DNA from: Apiotrichum sp. Y4204
Taxonomy: Eukaryota; Basidiomycota; Tremellomycetes; Trichosporonales; Trichosporonaceae
Direction of reading: 5' to 3'
Length of the DNA stretch: 64,000 bases
NCBI GenBank assembly: GCA_025531455.1
Contig: JAMYHL010000033.1
Location: 62,001-126,000 of the forward strand
The notes under the pieces were generated by a model. That model saw only the letters and a program-made list of their open reading frames with translations, did not search any database and had not been told where the DNA came from. Made by a program: the position numbers and the translations under genes. This document shows positions 11,919-22,871 of this stretch, in pieces (position 1 is the first letter of the stretch; every line of letters starts with the position of its first letter).

Positions 11919-14900
11919 ACGTCCTGTGTCCCTTACTCTGCGCAGCGCGCTGCGCTACCCTGCGCTTCGGCCCGGCTCGGCCTCCTGTTGCACGGCTACT
12001 TTGTATCATACTCCTCTCTACGAGAACCGGACAGTTTTCCGTATCTGACGCCCATCTTGGATTGTCTTCAGTACATGTACATGTGATTCCTCCTGTATAG
12101 AGCATAGCCGTTCGCCCGTCGGAGATTGGAAGTTGAGGGAGATCGGCTCAAACACCCCAAAACCCCGAAGCCGAAGCTGCAAGGCAGTGTTTGGGGACTA
12201 GACGCGTCGCGCGACGCCTGCTGCGGGACCAGGCCCTCGGCGCATTATTCTCGGCGCATTTAGAAATCGCCGAGTCCGACCTCTGCGGATCTCGGAACTT
12301 GGGACGGAGATATGCCTGGGAAGATAACGTGTGGGGTTCCTTACACTCTCGCGAGCTCGTGGCGATCGTCCATCGCGGCCTGAAGCGAGTTCAGTTGTTT
12401 ATTGTTCTCAATCAAACATGCAACATGAGAAGTCGGCGACAAACTGTGAGAAATCGCAAGGAATGCAGATCAGGAGATTGCGTCGCCCCGCTGACGACGT
12501 TCGCTCGACCCTGGGCCTCAGCACCTCGACGAACACTGAAGCCGCAACATGGGCTGATCACTGAGATGTGGCTGACATGTGGATTAAGGCCTGGATTGCC
12601 TGGAGAAGAATATGTGCAGCTGTGCAACATGTGCAGTAGCGTATCCCTTCGTTGCTCATGCTGCCCAGCAACGCTAGCATGGGAAGTACGTGCTCTCTTC
12701 ACCCCATCTATTCATTATGAACAACGCAAAACAAGAAAATACCCGAAAGGTGTAGCACCTGGCAATCAGCATCCGGGATCCGAGGATCCGAGACATCCGA
12801 GACATCCGAGCTTCCGAGCCGGCGCCACCAAGACACGTGTGTATCCTGGGATACCTCGATACCAGCAACTCGCAAGTCGCAACTCGCATCCGCCGCGCGG
12901 TGGGTTGCCTGTCGTTGCTCGACGATCAGGCCATTACGTGTGGGACCGAGCCCGTGCCGCGATTCCGCAAGGTACTCGTTTCCCGTGCATGCCTGGCGCC
13001 TGGGCGATGGCGAGCCAAACCGTATCTCGGATCCTGATAGTGTATTGTGAGCCTAGGGGCCCCAGTACGAGGTCGGGATACAGCACTCGTAAGGGCACCG
13101 GGATGGTATCGCTTTTGATTGCAGCTGAACTCTGGTCTCTGACCTCGATCTCTGATCTTGATCTCTGTTCTCCCTGCGCGCTGATCGCTTGCCAGTGTTA
13201 ACAACTGATCTGCATATCTGCTGTGGCAGCCGACTAAACAGCACGCCTCATCTGAACCAGACTCCGCTAGCGATATGCGAACTGCCCACATCTCAGATCC
13301 AGAAATCCAGCTTGGAATTGCTGCCCCCAATGCTGCCCACACATATGGGGAAGCATGCTTCGTGTGTCGCATGTCGCCGACCGCCGTACCCCACTTTGGT
13401 GCTCGCGGGCGTAACAGAAGCCGTCGCGCATCGCAACCGCAACCGCGTCCCGGCTCGCCCACCCGCCAACCCGTCCGGGTGCAGCTTACTTTTGATTTCT
13501 TGATTTCGGACCTTAGTTGCTTTATGCGTGTCGGGCCGACCTGGGTACATCCGTGCCGTTTGGATTCGATACCCCGACAGCTTGTTACCTGCCTCCCAGT
13601 TCCGCTCGGTGCACAACTGCGGGCACTGTACAATACTTCCACATGGCTCAACCCTACAGTACCCACCCCAGCGTGCGGGCGCACTGGCGTGTACGTGATT
13701 GCCCTTGACGACAGGGACAGGACGGCCCGATGCCGGTCCACGTACGTTATCGTCGGAGACGCTTGGCATCATGGACCTTGACATTGCTTCTGGGCAGTGA
13801 ATAGGAGGGAGAGCGGTGTGTGTGAGGCACGAGGTGCTCTTCATGAGCTGTGCTGCGGACTTGTTGTCAGTCGATGGGAGAGCAGCAACGACGAAACGCC
13901 ACAAGCTCGAACAGACAAGAGAAACATGCCGTGTCTCCCAGTGCTCCTCCAGTTGTCCCACCAGACTCCCTCCAGCCACTCTGCAGACAGGGCGAGTGGG
14001 ACCCTACCTGTTTGTCACTTTGCAACCGTCTCGAAGACTGCAACCCCCGTCTGCCGTCTCCAGGATCCACGAGGAGGGGAGACATGGGAAGGATCTGCAT
14101 CTGCGCCTCTACCCAACCAGTAGAGGCCAAGCGATGTCTCGGTCACCTTACGCGATCCTCAGATGGGACAAGTCGTATGGCTGCTTGTCGTGGTCACAGA
14201 TCACCCGGTATCCTGCGAATTCTCGGATACATAGATTTCAGGGGGATCCAGCAATCCGGCTGACGCGAATGGTTTCTCTGGCTTCAAAGAGATCCGGAGA
14301 ATTGTTTGGTTCGAGGCCATCAAAGAATAAGCTGTCACCGGTCGGCGCCTGGACGCTATGTACAGTATAGAGCGTCGTAATCTGGCACGCTACATCCGAG
14401 ATCTCGCCGCGACTGGAATGCCGGTCCCGCGGCATGTTGCTGCACCTTGGGACGATCTATAGCTACCGCATACGAGACGGTGTCTGGATCGCGAGCGGCC
14501 TGGCGGCCCGGTGGCTCCACGGATCGAGGGGATCTACATTATCTGGGCTGCCGTCGCGCGTCGCGAAGGATGGAAATGGTCGCAAGCATACGGAGGCGAT
14601 GTGGGAGCCCGGCAGCCGGGGGGTGCCTGGGATGTTCCTGCAGATTCCTTTCTCGAAGGCGAGCTACTGTATTGCTGAATCTTCTTCGCTTCCTCCCATA
14701 GCTATGCAGGAGCGCACACGATGGACGGCCGACGTGTGTAGGACGCGCATATCTTCTTCGTGGGCCCCGGCCCGGGAATCACCCGAACCCGGGAGGATCT
14801 CGGATCGAACGAGCCGGCGAGCTCGTCCTTTGACGCGACTCCGCTCGCGCACAACCATTCTGATTACCCGAATGCAAATGTCAGTCATAATTGCATTGCG

Positions 14901-15564
14901 CAGCAGCCGATGTGAAGTACAGCGCACAGGATCGTCATCATCCCATCATCTCTTCCCAGTTTTGGCAGGCAATGTACAGGACCCGACATTGCAGAGCAGC
15001 GCGTAGTAACGCGGGAGCTGTACAGCGCGCATTGATCCCTCATCTCCCCCATCCGAGAGGCACAGTTTCCGGGGTATCATCGAGAAATCACAGAGATCAG
15101 ATCCCAGAAATCACAGAGATGGACAGTGAAGGACATGACGTTTCGAGGGACGCAGCGAGCGGGACTTGTACAGGGTAAACAAAAATATCGCCGTCATCCG
15201 GTCGCACCCATCCGACAACCACGACAACGGGGCACAGAGGGCAAGGTTTCCAAAGCTTCCACTCATCGGCTCGTAGATTGAAGCGTCTCCCAGCGCCGCG
15301 AGCTGCGCTCTCGTCCATCATGTGTTATCCTGACTGGACCCTTCCATCTCACGTCACGCCCGAGATCTATCCGAAAGCAGCATCGCACCCCGATATCCGG
15401 TCCAGAGGACCATAAGGTGGGAGTACGAGTCTCGCGCAGTCCTGTCCCCTCGCACTGCTACTGCTCGTCCGGATCTAATCTTGGTTCCGGTTCCGTTCCC
15501 GTAGCGCATCCGTACCCGTATCCGTATCCGAGTTCCGTAGGGCCGTAGCTCTGAGGCTCCGTGG

Positions 15565-15582
15565 CCCCCCCCCCCCCCCCCC
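15565..15582. repeat. Poly-C homopolymer run (C18)
   Basis: Eighteen consecutive C residues in otherwise unique gene-free DNA. It is the longest mononucleotide C run of the window and a likely place for assembly or replication slippage. Confidence 0.9.
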
Positions 15583-16212
15583 GTCAGCCACCAGACCGCC
15601 CTACGTCCGGTAGCGATAACTTTGTGTTTGATAACGTTCCACACCACCACCGCCTCGCAAGATCACAACAACAGTGCCTGTCCCGGAATCTTCGCTCTAG
15701 TCATGGGTCGACCTGACACAACGTATCTCGCCGATTTAGCACATGGCCAGCATAATCTTGTCCCAACCTCTGAACTGTTGAGCGCGCCAGCACGTGCAGC
15801 AACCGTCATCGGTGATTGCCCGCTCACATACGATGCTCGCTCGCGATAGACGAGATAGCGTCCACCGCGGGCATGGCCGTCCTGTGGCATTCTGCCAGTA
15901 GCTTCTCGGGCCTGGGCGACCTGGGGGCCTCCACTCCCCACATAATGTTTCGCTATCGTATCTCTGCTCGTCCTCCTCGACCCTTTGTCCTCGCGATGGG
16001 GTTGTTGTTGTCTTCGTCCTTGTCCTCGGACTTTGGCCTTCGACCTGGCAGATCGCCTGCGACTTGCCCCGTCGCCAGGCTCGTGGTTACTCGCAGGGCT
16101 CGGCGACGGCGACCGCGGAGTGGGCTCAAGACGTTGACAACAAGCAGAAAGTGCTGAGGACGTTGGGAGCACGGTAGGGATCATTATGGTCGACATCGAC
16201 CCCCGTGAAAGG

Positions 16213-16397
16213 TATAAGAAGGGGAGGGGTCGAGCACTTCGAACCATCATTCCAACATCCTTCTCATCCTCACTCTCGACACTCTATAGTCTCCATCTCA
16301 ATCGACGAGAACATCATCACCAACTCCATCGTATATCTAGCTCGTTCATAACCACTCGTTACCTAGTCTACTCTTCCTACACCTATCTTCCTCCACA
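16213..16397 (+). promoter_or_regulatory. TATA box and CT-rich leader of the secreted cysteine-rich gene
   Basis: TATAAGAA at 16213-16220 lies 178 bases before the start codon and is followed by a pyrimidine-rich leader (about 16240-16397). This resembles strong fungal promoters and fits a regulated or highly expressed secreted product. The assignment is inference from position and composition. Confidence 0.5.
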
Positions 16398-17740
16398 ATG
16401 TTCGCTCTTGCCCCCATTGTTGCCTTCCTCGCCGCCTCGGCTTCGGCCTCTCCTCTCGTTGCCCGCCAGGAATCCTTGTCCGCCCGCGTTCCCGGCGGCG
16501 GCGGCGAGTACCCCGTCTGCCAGACGATTCCCATTCGCTGGAGCGGCGGCACTGGGCCGTACACCATGAACATCACCATGGAGGTCGACAGGGACAACTA
16601 TTACCGCCAGTGGTCGCGCGAGTACTACGACATTCGCGCCCACGAGATGAACTGGGCTGCCGACGCCGACGCCGGAACTGCCGTGTGAGTACCTTGTTAT
16701 CGCTTGTTCCCAGCCATCCCATCTCCCACTTGTCCACCTCCGTTATTGTTGTTGTTGTCGTTCTCCGACTGTGGACTTGTTATGACGCACGTTGTCGCGT
16801 GGTCGTAACTTTCTGCCCACGGTTTTGGCTAGTCGACATGAAGAGACATGACCAGGCACGCCGCGGGATTGCCAGCCAGTCGGCACTGAGCCTTTCCGCC
16901 CTTGGAACAGAATGCCTCTCCCGACTGCCGCACGTCCTCCTCGGGCCCCCTCCAGCCTCCGAGTAGACCGGTCAGCAGCCATCGGGCATTGCCCGTGGCC
17001 GTTCGGTAGCCAGCTGCCCCCAGCAACACCCGCCGTGCCCCCGCTGTGAGTACGGTTACTGACACTCCCACAGCACCTTCACGGTCACGGACAGCACTGG
17101 CGGGGCGGCGAGCGTCGGAAACATTCGCATCGCTGAGGGCAGCGACACTTGCTGCCGCAACCAGGCCCTCAGCTGGAGGAACAACCGCGGCGCCTCCACA
17201 TGGTACAGCGCGTGCAACACCGACAAGATCTACTACCCCCACCTCCGCTGCACGTACACAGAGAACAGCGTTGGCTGCGTCGACAACCACAAGCCTGACA
17301 GCTGCACCGACGCCCCGGGTGGCTTCACCTGCCCCCCGGACTCTGCCCTCAAGAAGCGTCAGGCAGCCAAGGACCCCAAGACCGGATGCATCCGCTACGG
17401 CGAGACCCGCTGCAAGGACACTCCCGATGGCGGCAAGGTCTGCGTCGGTGGTGGCCCTGCCGACGACCCCACCATGGCCTGCGTGAAGATCCCCAACGGC
17501 GGAGGCTCCTTCTGCTGCCCCAAGGTCGAGGAGGAGGCTACCCCCGCCAAGCGCTCCATTGGCTATCTCGAGCACGGATGCCGCGCCTACAGTGGCGTCA
17601 GCTGCTGGTCGGACGAGCATGGAAGGTACTGCAAGGGCGGCAACCCCCCCAAAGACGACTCGAAGATCTGCAAGCGCCACCCGACGAAGGGTATTGTCTG
17701 CTGCCCCAAGGACGGCGGCGTCGACCCCCTGGACCTCTAA
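16398..17740 (+). CDS. Secreted Kre9-like/cysteine-rich repeat protein with Kex2-type sites
   Basis: Exons 16398-16684 and 17074-17740 (389-nt intron), 317 aa. Residues 1-18 are a signal peptide ending SASA|SP. Residues 36-120 resemble the Ig-like N-terminal domain of Kre9/Knh1-type fungal wall proteins (IRWSGGTGPYTMNIT, then TFTVTDSTGGAASVGNI). After it come two matching cysteine modules. Module 1 has C201-x7-C209-x9-C219-x12-C232-x10-C243C244-PK. Module 2 has C265-x7-C273-x8-C282-x12-C295-x9-C305C306-PK. A dibasic KKR (189-191) precedes the first and an AKR (254-256) precedes the second, as expected for Kex2 processing into two peptides. A further Cys-rich stretch (122-182) precedes them. 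It is secreted or wall-bound; activity is unknown, and I did not recognise the module as any named toxin or effector family. Confidence 0.85.
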
Positions 17741-20047
17741 GCGCGACACAAATGAGCCCTCATAACCACTCTGGCTCGCCCGCGAGGTTGACCACCACCT
17801 ATTCTGCCGACCACGGACAGTGTATAAATTCGAATGTATTCAAGTACCAGCTACGAGAAGCGCGTCGAGGCAATATAACATCTAACCGCACCACAAGACC
17901 TGTTAACCACTCACGCACACTCACACGTTCAAGCACAACGATTCAGTCCAGAAACCTCCACATCGCTTCCACTCAAAAGTGTGCAATTAGACGCAACGGT
18001 CTTCGAGCGCAGGATCCATCCGAACCCAAAGCAAAGTCCAACGCTCATCAGCAGAAGGTTCAGTTCGGCGATGAGCGTTCAGTTTTGAACTTTCACGACT
18101 CCGGAAGGTTAGTCCGGAAGCTTGCGTCAAGGCTAGACAGAACATCGCTCATCGCTGGAATGCGGAGATGTACGGCAATGCCCTCAACACCATCTTTTTC
18201 GCGATGCCGGGAACGAGCTAGTGAGCAAGTGGTTTTGTAGTGGCGCGTAGGGTAAGTAAGGGTAGGCGTTTCAGCCGTATCTCCACACATCGGGGCAATA
18301 CAAAGGAGACCACGTTGGGGAACGCAGGGAGGAGGGCAAGGGAAGTCATCCTGTAGGGGATCATAGGGGATCATAGGGAGAAAGGTAATGGAGACGATGG
18401 GAGATTTGTGACAGCGACATCCTACCTCTGGTATGTGTGTCTCACACACACCCCGTCGATCCCTCCTCCTCTCTGCCCCTTTATCATCTGATCGACATTG
18501 GATCGCTGATCATTATATATGCTTGTCGATCAAACATGCGCCACTTGACTCTTATCAAAAGAGCTATAAATGTCCTAAACAGGCCGTTTTGCGGCTGGGA
18601 GCCATCAATCGACAATGTCGGACTATATCCTCGTCGGGTACCCAAGTCCGCTCTCAGATGTACAGAAATGCTATAGTCCTCCACGGCGCACTGCTCCGTC
18701 CGAGTGCGCTGTGCACACCGTGCCTGGTGCATCCTTAAGGACCGTTCCCGCTACCTCCGCGCCTGCCACAACGAGCAACCATCTCGCGATCTGCGATCTG
18801 CATGTCTACACCATAGTGTGGCGCTCGTGGTGACAGCATGGCCCAGGCATGAGCAATCCGAATGGCTACTTCGGCCAATCGCCAGTGGGGCACAGTTGCT
18901 GCAGTGTCTGCTGGGAACAGTGCAAGTCCTGGGAAGAGGGACGGGAACAATGGAGGACGGGCAGCAGGCGGGGGGTGCGGGCAGAGAGTTGCCTCATCAG
19001 GTAGGGCTCGGCTGGGTGGATTACGTTGAGCAGCACACAAAGTTTTGGCAGGGTGCGGCAATCTCCCAAAGCACCCAAGGTACCCAAGTACCCAAAGTAC
19101 CCAAAGAGTGCAAAGGTCTCAAAAGTCTCCTTTTCCGCGGCCGTTTTCGCGGCAATCGCAAAGGTGGCCACTGGCGACCAGTGGGGCTTGGAGCTTCTGG
19201 GGCTTCTGGCGCCGGCGCGCCGCACTTCTGGCTCTGCTTCCAGCACCGTGCGAGCGGGAACCAGGTTGAGTGACGGCACCCCACGATCGAGCTCGCGTGG
19301 CTGGCGCACTGGGGATCTACGAGACCTGAACATTAAATGCTGGAAGCGTCCTGAGTAGTCCAGGATCAGTTGCTCTCGGCGCACAACCGCGGCACCACCG
19401 TTGTCATGGGGTGAGGTCAAAGTTAGGAGCACAGTTCACTCGGCAGACCAGATTACAGATCGAGGCATGGAATATGGAGCATGGAGCTTGGAGCACGGGA
19501 AGGAGCTCTGTTGTAAACCCACTGCGAGTTGTACTTGCGAGTTGTGATCTCTCTCACTCCATCAAAGTAGTCAGTCATCGGAATCACCCACCTCTATTGC
19601 CTCGCCGGACCTCGGGACCTGAGGACCTTGCGGACCTGGTGCTGGCGGGACCTGGCTCGATACCTGTACGCCGCACTCCGTACTCCTCCTACAGCACCCA
19701 CTTCACCGCACAGCAACACAGCAGATACTGTACTCGTTCGACACTCGACCTGAGAACAGCCCGATCGAGCCAGCCAAGACTAGACTCCCCTCGACAATCC
19801 ACCACTCTTGTCGTCCTCCGTATCGTTGTCCCTCTCGTCCCCGCTATCCCCCCTCTCCCGCCTGCTATCCTCTTTACCCTTCCCCTCCCCCGGACCCCTA
19901 CTCGCTCCGACCCTCCCCTCCCCTCTTCCACCGCCTCGCTACACAGCGCCGGCTGCCCTCCCATCGCCACGGCCCACCTCGGCAGCCGTCCGCCGTCCCG
20001 CGTCCGCGTTTCTTCAACTTGCCATATAATTTGATAATTTCTAAAAG
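17741..20047. other. Gene-free interval (2.3 kb)
   Basis: No supported gene. The longest frames (17386-18240 shadow of the upstream gene; 18866-19432 on the minus strand) lack motifs. A 9-bp tandem array lies at 19065-19109. A long pyrimidine-rich stretch (about 19790-20000) is the likely leader of the UBA gene at 20048. Confidence 0.5.
19065..19109. repeat. Short tandem array of CCCAAAGTA-like units
   Basis: About five adjacent 8-9 bp units (CCCAAAGCA, CCCAAGGTA, CCCAAGTA, CCCAAAGTA, CCCAAAGAG) in non-coding DNA. Minisatellite-like; no function is evident. Confidence 0.75.
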
Positions 20048-21294
20048 ATGACCGCCATCTCTTCTGCTCCGGCAGCCCCCGAAGGGAGACTGCGACTCAC
20101 GCGCGACTCGCTGCTGCCGACGTCTGGCATACCGAACATGAGTGGTGAGTGGGTGACGCCAAGCGTCGCAAATGGAGTGCCGGGCGGTCGCCGTCGCTGG
20201 CGAGAGTGGTCTCAGGAGCCAGTATGCAGTATTCGACGCGGTCACTGCAGGGTGACGAGTGGGGGGAGGCTAAATACTGCCACCATGAGATGCACGTTAC
20301 TGACACTGCAGTGGACTCGCGACGGGGCTGGTTTCACCGCCCGCGATCACGGCGCCGGGATCCGGGGCCGGTGGACGAGCTGAGCGTGTCGCACCTGCAG
20401 CGGCTGGGGTTCCAGAAGGCGACAGCGCGGAATGCCCTGGTGTACGCGCGCAACGATGTGGCTCTCGCGATCGAGCTCGCGATCCACGACACGCACCCGC
20501 TGAACAATAATCCCGACTGCCCGATATGCCAGGGGCGGCTGGAGAACAACGCGATGCGGCAGTGGTTCAAGGACCAGGACCTGCGCCCGAGTCTACGAGA
20601 TAAGCGCCTCACTGTGCTCAGTGCCGCGCTGGAGAGTTCCCAGTCGTTTCCGATGGATGACGAGCACGAGCGCTTGCCGAGTTCAAGTCCGTACGCAAAG
20701 TCCACCGGAAGGGGCAGCTATTCCTACCATGCCAACTACTCGTACGCGAATATCACGCACCACCTGCACAACCTGTCGGCGGAGAGTGTTTCGGCGATTG
20801 CGAATCCGGGCGCTGAGCCGGATCAGGGAGAGGAGGATGGGGAGACGAGCGTGCCGATGCCGACCACTCCGCGCAGCTCGCAGTCGATGACTCCTCCACT
20901 GCGGCACTCGCCCGACGACGTCCGGTCATCACCGACACCGACACCACGCCCCGTATCCGTTCCGCTCAACGACGACGCAATGAGCAGGCGGTACTACTCA
21001 CCGACGGGGCCCATTGGCGTGAGTCCGATCAACACACACGCGCGCGGAATCAGCCCAAGTCTCAGCTCGAGCGGCATCTCTCCGATATCCGACACGAAGC
21101 GCTCCCGCTCGCGCGACAACATTTCGTACCGCACCCACTCGCGCGTGCAGTCCGTGACCTCGTTTTATGGCTGGTACCAGTCGCAGAACGCCAGTGGCAG
21201 CGGGAGCAGCGGTAGCAGTGGGCCGGGGTCGGACGCGCAGTCGATGCACTCGCCGGCGCGTCCGCGAGCCGACTCGATCGGGCGCGCGTTTTAG
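20048..21294 (+). CDS. UBA-domain protein, relative 2
   Basis: Two exons: 20048-20144 and 20312-21294; 359 aa. The intron has a GTGAGT donor and ends CTGACACTGCAG. A UBA-like module lies at about residues 53-92 (LQRLGFQKATARNAL, then DVALAIELAI), aligning with the module of the gene at 10381. Just after it is NPDCPICQGRLE, a lone CPxC pair, and a charged segment (RQWFKDQDLRPSLRDK). The remainder is Ser/Thr/Pro-rich and probably disordered. It shares with its relative the MTA start, a short first exon, an aromatic/Arg patch before the module and the low-complexity tail, which suggests an old duplication. Ubiquitin binding is plausible; the function is unknown. Confidence 0.8.
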
Positions 21295-21893
21295 CACTGG
21301 CACTCTTACCCTTGTTTGTCAATAGATTAGAGCTCGCGGCCGCGAGCCGTCCCCGCTGTGGACCTTTACTACTCTTATTCTTTAGTTCGGACACTCATAT
21401 CGGCCGTAATCCACATAGTCATCGCGCTGTCGCGGGCGGCAGCGCCTGTGTGTACATGTATAGCACTCATTATTAGTTGCAGAGATTTGGAGACGGGGAT
21501 GGCGACGTGTGCTCATGTTAGACCACAGTAACACAGGACCTAGGAACATGGCCGTCGGTCGTCGGTCGGGACCACGCGAACGAAACGACGCATTTGGGTC
21601 AGCATCGGATGGGTCGAGACACATGAGCATAAGCAGGATAAGCAGCGGATACGCATGTCTGTTCTTCAAAGCCTGTAATAGGATGAGGAGGCATGCGTTG
21701 CAGCTTTGGAAACGTCTCACGATGGGACGTTTCACGTTACGACAGAGGTGTGCGAGTGCGGCCCGCCCATGGTGGCCATGAGATCATCAAGAATGGGTGG
21801 CGGCTAAACATTCCGAGGTTCTGCACACACACATGACCAACAAGGCCCTCGTTACAATCCACATCCACTCGCTCAACTACCCACTCACCCATC
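21295..21893. other. Intergenic region before the F-box gene
   Basis: 600 bases with no supported gene; it holds the 3' end of the UBA gene and the promoter of the F-box gene. No TATA-like element stands out. Confidence 0.5.
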
Positions 21894-22871
21894 ATGATGG
21901 GCGCCGCGGACGACCAGTCCATCGGCAGCCTCGATAGTCTCAACAGCATCGATCCTCTCGCCGCCGACGCCGACGCCAACGCCGCCATGCTTCCCGGCGA
22001 TGACGACATTATCCTCCATCTCACCCCCTTTGCGCTCGCGTTCCTCGCCCTCCCCGCCGAACTGCGCACACACATCCTGACCTTTCTCTGCCCGTCCGAC
22101 CTCGGCGTCCTCTCCCGCGTCGTCGAGCCCCTCACAGGCGTAGAGGACGACGCATACCTGCGCGCCGTGTGGATCCGGAGCGTGAGTCGCAGCCCATAGC
22201 GAAAGATACTCAAGACTGATGGTAGACGGCCCCGTCGCGCGTCAACCACGCGCTCTTCTCGCCGCTCGCGCTCCGCCCCGACCCGCTCGAACTCGTGAGG
22301 CGCGGCACGCTCCGCGGCGCCGGCGTCGTTGCGGCAGTCCGCGCTGGGACGTACTGGGCCAGTCCGGCGGTAAGTCACCTACTGTGCCTCCCTGGCAAGG
22401 CCAAGCCAAGCCAAGGAGCTGCGCGCTGCGGCGCTGCGGCACGGCCTGTGCTCCACACAGCCCCAGGTTCCCATCTGCCTCCAAGCTGGGGTTGGCCTTA
22501 CTGACATTCAGGCGGTCCGCCTCTCTGCAGCGCACGACAAGCTCCTGCGCCTGACGCTGCGACGCACGCTGATGAAGGCGCTGCGCCGCCGTCCGCCGCG
22601 CCCGGCACTCATTGCGGCTGGTATTCTTCCCCGTGCGGCGCGCGAGGGCGCGAGCGCGGAGATCTGCGCACGCGCCCACGCTCTCGATACCGCGCTCGCC
22701 CGCTGCCGCGCACATCGCGCACTGAGGAACACGGTTGGGCGGCCCGCGGCCGATGTCCTCCTCCACCGTGCGTGGGATGGGAAGAGCGAGCGCGGGCGCC
22801 TCGCCATCTGTCCTGGGATTCGTGCGCCGCGCCTGTTCTTTGAGAGTCTTGCGGCGGCGGCGCGTGAGTAG
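21894..22871 (+). CDS. Small F-box-like protein with an RPEL-like segment
   Basis: Exons 21894-22181, 22226-22369, 22512-22871; 263 aa, all phase 0. An F-box-like motif is at about residues 45-75 (FLALPAELRTHILTFLCPSDL), so it probably binds Skp1 as a substrate adaptor of an SCF ubiquitin ligase. Downstream, around residues 164-184, the segment ALRRRPPRPALIAAGILP resembles the RPEL actin-binding repeat (RPxxxEL..GIL), but with Ala in place of the Glu. The C-terminal half is very Ala/Arg-rich. A second ATG directly follows the first. The F-box call is good; the RPEL call is tentative. Confidence 0.75.

Larger units (their letters stand above)
11919..16397. other. Gene-free interval (4.5 kb) with simple repeats
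   Basis: The longest gene-free stretch of the first half. Open frames such as 12191-13201 (+) and 13293-13979 (-) lack motifs and have neutral composition. Contained features are a GATCCGAG/CATCCGAG array at 12778-12818 and a C18 run at 15565-15582. The last 200 bases form the promoter of the secreted protein gene. Confidence 0.5.

Noticed and set aside
12191..13201. 336-codon open frame on the plus strand
   Set aside because: Composition unlike neighbouring genes, no recognisable domain, and the start lies in featureless DNA.
16829..17749. 306-codon minus-strand frame over the secreted protein
   Set aside because: Antisense shadow of a GC-rich Cys/Gly coding exon; it also spans the intron.
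18866..19432. 188-codon minus-strand frame
   Set aside because: It contains the 9-bp tandem array, which produces the GYFGYLGTLG stretch; not a conserved protein.
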